From positions 1,302,001 to 1,366,000 of the forward strand of contig NZ_CP033896.1 of the NCBI RefSeq assembly GCF_003813965.1: a stretch of 64,000 nt of DNA. Reading direction: 5' to 3'. Of this stretch, positions 52,119 through 64,000 are shown piece by piece. The stretch comes from Corynebacterium choanae. GTDB taxonomy: Bacteria > Actinomycetota > Actinomycetes > Mycobacteriales > Mycobacteriaceae. Each line of letters starts with the position of its first letter. The first letter of the stretch is position 1. The notes under the pieces were generated by a model that made no database searches, was not told where the DNA came from, and saw nothing but the letters and a program-made list of their open reading frames with translations. A program made the translations under genes and the position numbers.

Positions 52119-52625
52119 TTGACTGATTCGGACAGTTCACTAGTAGAACAGGCTGTAAGCAAGGTAACCAGGCATGACCGGATTGTGCAGCTACTACAAA
52201 CTCATCAAATTCATTCGCAGGTAGCCCTCGCCGAATTATTGCTTGATGAAGGCATCGATATTACGCAGGCGACTCTCTCCCGTGATCTTGATGAACTTGG
52301 GGCGAAAAAGCGGCGTATCGGGGCGGGGCGCGCCTATTACACCCTGGGTGATGGGGATGTACAAGCCACTGACGCGATTCGCGGTCCACTTGAGAAACTT
52401 TGTCGCGTCTTGGACGACATTCTTGTCAGCGTGGATGCGTCGGGTCAGCTCGCAGTCTTGCGCACACCGCCGGGGGCTGCACAGTATTTGGCAAGTTTTA
52501 TTGATCGGGCTGCATTGAAAGATGTCGTCGGTTCTATCGCTGGTGATGACACGATTTTCGTGTTGGCACGGGAACCCCTTTCCGGTCAGCAACTCGCGGA
52601 AAAGTTTGATCGACGATTCCAATAG
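52119..52625 (+). CDS. argR: arginine repressor ArgR
   Basis: 168-residue hexameric repressor that binds operators when arginine is present. The N-terminal winged-helix domain (about 15-85) has the recognition-helix motif [16 protein letters not shown], and the C-terminal oligomerisation/arginine-binding domain (about 95-168) ends in [18 protein letters not shown] 52119 is preferred because AAGGAG (52104-52109) lies 9 bases upstream; GTG 52092 is an in-frame alternative without a good binding site. Its likely targets are the tandem boxes before argC and argG. Confidence 0.93.
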   Translation: MTDSDSSLVEQAVSKVTRHDRIVQLLQTHQIHSQVALAELLLDEGIDITQATLSRDLDELGAKKRRIGAGRAYYTLGDGDVQATDAIRGPLEKLCRVLDDILVSVDASGQLAVLRTPPGAAQYLASFIDRAALKDVVGSIAGDDTIFVLAREPLSGQQLAEKFDRRFQ

Positions 52626-52726
52626 CGGCAGCGGCTCGCCCCGATGTTAGTGCAGCTGTGGAGGAGCATGGCGGCGCTCAGCTTGGTTGCCAATGCAGGG
52701 GACGGGGCGCTGCAACCCGAACCTGA

Positions 52727-52758
52727 TGTATAAATTGCAAAACACTGCATAAAACACT
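52727..52758. promoter_or_regulatory. tandem ArgR operator at argG
   Basis: TGTATAAATTGCA (52727-52739) and TGCATAAAACACT (52746-52758), 19 bases apart, as in argC. The first box differs from the argC copy at one base out of 13. They cover the -35 and spacer of the argG promoter. Confidence 0.65.
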
Positions 52759-52763
52759 ACAGT
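52735..52763 (+). promoter_or_regulatory. argG: argG promoter
   Basis: TTGCAA (52735-52740), 17-base spacer, TACAGT (52758-52763). Transcription from here gives a leader of about 290 bases. It shows that argGH can be made apart from argCJBDFR. Confidence 0.6.
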
Positions 52764-52893
52764 GATTGCCAGAAACCGAACTGAACGTTGCCACCTGAGT
52801 AATTGGATGGTGGTCGCCAGGTAGCATTGCTGAGGAACAGGAGACTTACTCCCACTGCTGTTGTGGTATGACATCTTCGTTCCTTGGCAGGTT

Positions 52894-52953
52894 GCAGCCC
52901 CACTGCCGCTTTCCCGGCGCTGCCTGGCTAGACAGCTCAGGGGCTGCGGCAGT
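52894..52953 (+). other. competing or pseudoknotted stems in the argG leader
   Basis: GCAGCCCC (52894-52901) is complementary to GGGGCTGC (52940-52947), and the adjacent ACTGCCGC (52902-52909) to GCGGCAGT (52946-52953). The two pairings share two bases and cross each other, so they are alternatives or a compact pseudoknot. Confidence 0.45.
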
Positions 52954-53058
52954 GCGTGACACCTGTGGCTGGGGCAAAAGTTGTACCCCATGCGCCTGGG
53001 CAAATTTCATTTTATTAATCGTTTCTCTCTACCTTTCACATTCTCAAGGAGATCCTTC

Positions 53059-54258
53059 ATGACTGATCGCGTTGTACTTGCATACTCCGGTGGCCTCGAC
53101 ACTTCTGTAGCTATTCCGTACCTGGCGAAAATGACCGGTGGCGAAGTCGTTGCAGTGTCCATCGACCTGGGGCAGGGCGGCGAAGACATGGAATCGGTGC
53201 GCCAGCGTGCCCTTGACTGCGGTGCCGTTGAGTCAGTGGTGGTTGACGCAAAGGATGAATTCGCCGAAGAGTATTGCTTGCCAACCATTAAAGCCAATGG
53301 CTTATACATGAAGCAGTATCCGCTCGTCTCGGCAATCTCGCGTCCGCTGATTGTCAAGCATCTGGTGGAAGCAGCTGAAGAATTCGGCGGTACCCATGTT
53401 GCCCACGGCTGCACCGGCAAAGGCAACGACCAGGTGCGCTTCGAAGTCGGATTTATGGATAAGAATCCAGATTTGAAGATCATTGCGCCAGCACGTGACT
53501 ATGCCTGGACGCGAGATAAGGCTATTGCCTTTGCAGAAGAGATCAATCTGCCGATTGAGCAGTCGAAGAAATCCCCCTTCTCCATTGACCAAAATGTGTG
53601 GGGTCGAGCCATTGAAACAGGGTTCTTGGAAGATCTGTGGAATCCGCCGACCAAGGATCTGTACTCCTACACCGAAGACCCGGCACTGGGTAACGCCCCG
53701 GATGAGTTAATTATCTCCTTCAAAGCTGGCTCGCCGGTGGCAATTGACGGCAAGCCAGTTACCGTTTTGGAAGCTATCGAAGAACTCAACAAACGCGGTG
53801 GCGCACAGGGCGTTGGTCGTTTAGACATGGTGGAAGACCGTCTGGTTGGTATCAAGTCTCGGGAAGTCTATGAAGCTCCGGGTGCGATGGTGCTCATCAC
53901 GGCACACCAGGCGTTGGAAGACATCACCTTGGAGCGGGAACTCGCACGCTATAAGCGGTTGGTTGATGCCCGCTGGTCGGAGGAAGTCTACGACGGCCTT
54001 TGGTTCGCTCCACTGAAGCGCTCCCTCGATGCGTTCATCAATTCCACCCAGGAACATGTCACCGGTGATATCCGTCTGGTGCTCCATCAAGGGCGGGTGA
54101 CAGTCAATGGTCGCCGTAGCGACCACTCGCTCTATGACTTCAATTTGGCGACCTACGATACTGGTGACACCTTCGATCAAACCCTTGCGAAGGGGTTTGT
54201 TGAACTCCACGGTTTGTCAAGCAAGATTGCCTGCCGCCGTGATCGGGATGCCCAGTAA
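53059..54258 (+). CDS. argG: argininosuccinate synthase
   Basis: 399-residue ATP-dependent ligase that joins citrulline and aspartate. The N-type ATP pyrophosphatase P-loop is [10 protein letters not shown] (about 8-17). [15 protein letters not shown] and the segment [14 protein letters not shown] are also typical. AAGGAG (53047-53052) is 6 bases before ATG 53059, a strong ribosome binding site. Codon use is more biased than in the genes argC to argR. It has its own promoter. Confidence 0.96.
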   Translation: MTDRVVLAYSGGLDTSVAIPYLAKMTGGEVVAVSIDLGQGGEDMESVRQRALDCGAVESVVVDAKDEFAEEYCLPTIKANGLYMKQYPLVSAISRPLIVKHLVEAAEEFGGTHVAHGCTGKGNDQVRFEVGFMDKNPDLKIIAPARDYAWTRDKAIAFAEEINLPIEQSKKSPFSIDQNVWGRAIETGFLEDLWNPPTKDLYSYTEDPALGNAPDELIISFKAGSPVAIDGKPVTVLEAIEELNKRGGAQGVGRLDMVEDRLVGIKSREVYEAPGAMVLITAHQALEDITLERELARYKRLVDARWSEEVYDGLWFAPLKRSLDAFINSTQEHVTGDIRLVLHQGRVTVNGRRSDHSLYDFNLATYDTGDTFDQTLAKGFVELHGLSSKIACRRDRDAQ

Positions 54259-54282
54259 GCGGAGCTGTTCCCCAGATACGGT

Positions 54283-54356
54283 GAGAACAGCAGCGGCTGC
54301 CTTTGCAACCTGCAGTGTTGCTCTAGGGCAGCCAATGCGGGCATAGCTTTGTTCTC
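54283..54356 (+). other. nested stem-loop between argG and argH
   Basis: GAGAACA (54283-54289) pairs with TGTTCTC (54350-54356), enclosing GGCTGCC (54295-54301) paired with GGCAGCC (54327-54333). All four arms match perfectly. There is no T-run, so it is more likely a processing or stability element than a terminator. Confidence 0.5.
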
Positions 54357-54367
54357 GCAGTAGCTAA

Positions 54368-55873
<1,506 letters not shown>

Positions 55874-55924
55874 CAGCATTATGTGACTTCCGGCGTCTTG
55901 TGCGATCAGTGAGTTTGGCAATTC

Positions 55925-55966
55925 ACCTCAGCAGGAGGAACCTCGGTTCCACTGCTGAGGTTTTTG
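55925..55966 (+). terminator. argGH terminator
   Basis: CCTCAGCA (55926-55933) pairs with TGCTGAGG (55953-55960), with a second inner GGAAC-type pairing, followed directly by TTTTT. It lies 52 bases after the argH stop codon. Confidence 0.85.
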
Positions 55967-56064
55967 CACGACTCTGCCCAGTTAGTCAACGCCACGACCT
56001 TGTCTCGTAAACTTGCGGAGGGTTCAAACCCAAATGTGGTTGAAACCCGGTAGAGTTACCCGCT

Positions 56065-56247
56065 ATGAGCCTTGATCCGAAATTGTTGAGCATTCTGGTA
56101 TGTCCGCAAGACAAAGGTCCGCTGGAGTATCACGAAGCAGAGCAATTATTGGTCAATCCTCGGTTGTCGCTGGCCTATCCCATCGAAGATGACATTCCAG
56201 TCATGCTGGCCGATGATGCCATCGCTTATCCGGCCGAAGGTAAGTAA
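56065..56247 (+). CDS. Trm112-like protein
   Basis: 60-residue protein of the Trm112p-like family. The start MSLDPKLLSILVCPQDKGPLEY and the LAYPIEDDIPVMLADDA segment are typical. In eukaryotes and archaea Trm112 activates several methyltransferases; the bacterial role is poorly known. It has a single Cys-Pro instead of a complete zinc knuckle. No good ribosome binding site precedes ATG 56065; TAGAGT (56051-56056) lies 8 bases upstream and may be a -10 for a leaderless transcript. Confidence 0.85.
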   Translation: MSLDPKLLSILVCPQDKGPLEYHEAEQLLVNPRLSLAYPIEDDIPVMLADDAIAYPAEGK

Positions 56248-56430
56248 ATCCTGGCGAAGCGTCGCAAGGGTGCTCCAGTAGGCGTGCCCTGTGCAAAGCA
56301 ACCTCGCCAACCTGGTTGGGCTTCGGTCACTTCGCGGGAAACACAGTGCAACTCATTGCCCAGTAATCTTCCACCACCGGCAGCAACCATTGCCACCGGT
56401 ACCCCACATTTCTACACAACAGGTGAGTAC

Positions 56431-57696
56431 ATGACCCACAGCATCATCGACGAACTGTCCTGGCGTGGACTAATTAACCAGTCCACCGATCTTGACGCAT
56501 TGCGCGAAGCTACCGACGGCCAGTCAATCACGGTGTATTGCGGCTTCGACCCGACCGGCCCATCACTGCATGCTGGACATCTTGTGCCCATGTTGATGCT
56601 GCGCAGGTTCCAGCTGTTGGGGCATAAGCCCATTATTCTGGCCGGTGGTGCCACCGGAATGATCGGCGACCCGCGTGACGTGGGAGAGCGCAGTATGCTC
56701 GCTGACGATCAGGTGGCAGCGTGGGCACAGTCCATCACCGGACAACTGGAAAAGTTCGTTACCTTCGATGGCGACCAGGCTGCTCGGTTCGTAAATAACC
56801 GAGACTGGATCGAAAAAATGTCCGTTATCGAATTTCTCCGCGATGTGGGCAAAAACTTCTCGCTGAACACCATGCTGGCTCGCGATACGGTGAAACGCCG
56901 CCTGGAAAGTGACGGGATTTCCTACACCGAATTTTCCTACATGCTCCTGCAGGCAAACGACTATGTGCACCTGCATAACAACTTTGACGTGTCACTGCAG
57001 ATCGGCGGCGGCGATCAATGGGGCAACATTGTTTCTGGTGTTGATCTGGTGCGTCGAATCACCGGGGATCAGGTGCACGGTCTTACGTTGCCGCTAGTTA
57101 CCGATGCGCAAGGTAATAAGATCGGCAAGTCGCAGGGCGGCGGTAAACTCTGGCTGAATCCCGAAATGACCAGCCCATACTCCTGGTATCAGTATTTCTT
57201 CAACGCGGCTGATGCTGATGTTATCCGTTACCTCAAGTGGCTCACCTTCGTATCACAAGCTGAAATTGAAAGCCTTGAACAGCAGGTGCAAGAGGAACCA
57301 CACAAGCGTGCCGCTCAGTTGCGTCTTGCGCGGGAACTCACCACTTTGGTTCATGGCGAAGCAGCCACCCAAGCGGTTGAACTTGCAGCACAAGCCCTCT
57401 TCGGTCGGGCAGAACTGGCGGAGCTTGATGAGCAAACTCTGGCTGGTGCATTGAGCGAAACAACCGTCGCAGAGATCACCACGGCTGATCCGAACATTAT
57501 CGATTTGCTTGTCGCGACCGGTCTTGCAGATTCGAAAGCTGCTGCCCGCCGGACTGTGAAGGAAGGTGGCGCCTATATCAACAACCAGCGCATCACCGAA
57601 GAAGATCACGTCCCTGCAGCAAGCGACTATCTGCACGGCAGTTGGCTGGTCTTGCGCCGCGGAAAGAAAAACTTCGCAGGTGCCAAGCGCGTCTAG
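56431..57696 (+). CDS. tyrS: tyrosyl-tRNA synthetase
   Basis: 421-residue class I synthetase charging tRNA-Tyr. It has [19 protein letters not shown] with the HIGH-like HAGH motif, the tyrosine-binding [11 protein letters not shown], the KMSKS-like KIGKSQGG, and a C-terminal S4 RNA-binding domain (about 355-415, [14 protein letters not shown]). ATG 56431 is chosen because AGGTG is 5 bases upstream and residues upstream are not TyrRS-like. It is the last protein gene before the rRNA operon. Confidence 0.95.
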   Translation: MTHSIIDELSWRGLINQSTDLDALREATDGQSITVYCGFDPTGPSLHAGHLVPMLMLRRFQLLGHKPIILAGGATGMIGDPRDVGERSMLADDQVAAWAQSITGQLEKFVTFDGDQAARFVNNRDWIEKMSVIEFLRDVGKNFSLNTMLARDTVKRRLESDGISYTEFSYMLLQANDYVHLHNNFDVSLQIGGGDQWGNIVSGVDLVRRITGDQVHGLTLPLVTDAQGNKIGKSQGGGKLWLNPEMTSPYSWYQYFFNAADADVIRYLKWLTFVSQAEIESLEQQVQEEPHKRAAQLRLARELTTLVHGEAATQAVELAAQALFGRAELAELDEQTLAGALSETTVAEITTADPNIIDLLVATGLADSKAAARRTVKEGGAYINNQRITEEDHVPAASDYLHGSWLVLRRGKKNFAGAKRV

Positions 57697-58803
57697 CAAC
57701 CGCAAGCATCAACGGGGTTGCTCCTACAGCCCGGAACATCCGGCCAAATAAGCAATTGATCCCAACACCCGCCTCACGCAGTACTGCTCTCAAGTACCGG
57801 CAAGGCGGGTGTTGGCCTATTTCCGCAGCTACTTGCGCCCTGCGCAGCACGTGAAGCGATGCTCAGGGCTACCCTTGTTTGACACTGGTAGGTGCTTCTT
57901 GCGGTGTGTGGTGTCGTTTGTGTGGTTTGACCTGGTGTTTTGTGTTTATGTGTGGGGTGTGTGTAAATTCTTCCAGGCAAGCACGGCGCAGCCTGCTGGA
58001 GTTTCTTGAAGTGTTTCGTCTTGGACGGGATGTTTTTTCAGAAGGGTTCTGGTGGTTGTGGGTGTGGGAAGGCTGTGTTTCAACGCTGTTGGTTTTCCCT
58101 GATGTTGCTGGGTGTTGTTCCAGGATTGTGATGCTGGGTTGACATTCTGGTGGCGGGTTGTGTAGGTTGGAACAACGTTGCCAATGCGGCTGTCAGTTTT
58201 GTGTGATGGTTGCGTGGTGGACGCATGATATGTGAGAACTCGATAGTGTGCCAATGTACTTCTATGTTTTATAGTGCCAGTGGCCATGGTGTTCGGTGTT
58301 GTGCCGGACTGGTAATGGTTGTTGGTGTGATCATGGATGCTTTCTTTGCTTTGGTGATGATCATGCTGGTGTAGACCGGGGATTTGCTAGTCCCTGAGTG
58401 TTGTTGTTGGTTCGTGGTGGACGTTCATAGTGTTCACGTGGGAGCAATGATGATTAGCTGGATGATTGTTTTTATCCAATGGCATGGAAGTGTTGTTTGG
58501 TTGAAACATGGTTATGGTTGATTGTCATGTTTGATGTGGTGTGGCCTTCCTCGTCGGGAACCTGCTGCAGAATTCTGCCTGTGTTGCATGCATGGTTTAT
58601 GTGTGTGGCGTGTGGGTGGGTGCGTGATGGTTGATTTTCATCTATTTTTTTCTATTTTTTTGCAACAATTGTTGTTGCCATGGCAGCTCTGCTTGTTGAT
58701 CGGGTCGGGGTTGTTGTGGTGGCTGGTTGTTTGTTTTTGCTAGTTTTAGGCTTTCCAGCCTTTGTGCCTTGATGTTTCAGTGTTTTACTGATTGTTTTGG
58801 TTT
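57697..58803. other. gene-free region upstream of 16S rRNA
   Basis: About 1.1 kb. A hairpin at 57763-57814 follows tyrS. From about 57880 the plus strand is strongly T/G-rich with no convincing gene. It contains GAGAACTCGATAGTGTGCC (58232-58250), which is like a motif often seen in actinobacterial rRNA upstream or spacer regions, and a -10-like TATAGT near 58270. A small AGGCT/AGCCT hairpin sits at 58748-58761. It presumably carries the rRNA promoters and anti-termination sites, which I cannot place exactly. Confidence 0.5.
57763..57814 (+). terminator. hairpin after tyrS
   Basis: CAACACCCGCCT (57763-57774) is an exact inverted repeat of AGGCGGGTGTTG (57803-57814), with an inner TACT/AGTA pair. 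It lies 66 bases after the tyrS stop codon. No T-run follows, so it may not be a Rho-independent terminator. Confidence 0.5.
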
Positions 58804-63893
<5,090 letters not shown>

Positions 63894-64000
63894 AACCACC
63901 CTTTTCCGGTGTTGTTTCACCGTATGGTGATGGCCAGGTTAGGGTGTGTGGCGAGGGTTGATGATCAACAGCCGTAAAAAAATTCCCAATGTTTTGGGTT
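63894..64000 (+). other. 23S-5S spacer, cut by the window end
   Basis: The first 107 bases after 23S. It includes a small hairpin TCACC/GGTGA (63925-63938). No 5S rRNA start is seen before base 64000; it is expected just beyond. Confidence 0.5.

Larger units (their letters stand above)
52626..53058 (+). other. argR-argG gap with promoter and long leader
   Basis: 433 bp. It contains the tandem ArgR boxes and promoter (52727-52763), then a leader of about 290 bases with two competing stem pairings at 52894-52953 and the argG ribosome binding site. A 64-codon frame (52868-53062) overlaps the argG start, but it lacks a ribosome binding site and I do not call it a gene. Confidence 0.5.

Noticed and set aside
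52868..53062. 64-codon frame in the argG leader that overlaps the argG start by four bases (ATGA)
   Set aside because: It has no ribosome binding site and only chance hydrophobicity; a coupling leader peptide cannot be excluded, but it is not supported.
56015..56050. GGTTCAAACCC, resembling a tRNA T-arm
   Set aside because: No matching acceptor, D- or anticodon arms around it, and it lies just before a protein gene.

Overview
The window looks like chromosomal DNA of a Corynebacterium (high-GC Gram-positive). Signs are the intact argCJBDFRGH cluster, a ptsG-type glucose PTS gene closely resembling that of C. glutamicum, a GlxR-like operator, a 16S-23S spacer without tRNA genes, and many leaderless starts (a -10 hexamer 6-8 bases before the first codon). 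No insertion sequence, prophage, CRISPR array or tRNA gene was found. The species cannot be named from sequence reading alone.

Layout. 1-1085 is gene-poor. 1086-5665 holds an AspT/SucE-type membrane exchanger, a methyltransferase and rpsA. 6032-11877 is a minus-strand sialic-acid module: sialidase, NanT-like transporter and a DUF4862-like protein, with a GlxR-like site and palindromes before the sialidase. A 1.46-kb gene-free, G-rich stretch leads to ptsG (13184-15250). Then come coaE, a secreted DUF4185-like protein, uvrB, a universal stress protein, thrC, a HelR-like RNA polymerase recycling ATPase, a DoxX-like protein, a metallo-hydrolase, uvrA and a large DUF2339-like membrane protein.

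34270-41878 is the translation region: a small anchored protein, a long structured leader, infC (ATC start), rpmI, rplT, a SpoU-type RNA methyltransferase, pheS and pheT. After an LssY_C-like protein, a sortase-like protein and a small membrane protein comes arginine biosynthesis (46118-55873). ArgJ makes the pathway cyclic, ArgC/B/D build N-acetylornithine, and ArgF/G/H turn ornithine into arginine. Matching tandem operator-like elements sit in the argC and argG promoters, so ArgR, encoded inside the cluster, probably controls two transcription units. A Trm112-like protein and tyrS follow, then about 1.1 kb of gene-free T/G-rich DNA, the 16S and 23S rRNA genes, and the window ends before 5S.

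Most notable: (1) helR and infC both seem to start at ATC codons, each behind an intrinsic terminator in its leader; (2) a composite double ArgR-type operator with identical spacing at argC and argG; (3) a compact sialidase/transporter/DUF4862 module whose sialidase has no visible signal peptide. All family assignments come from reading motifs; no database search was run.
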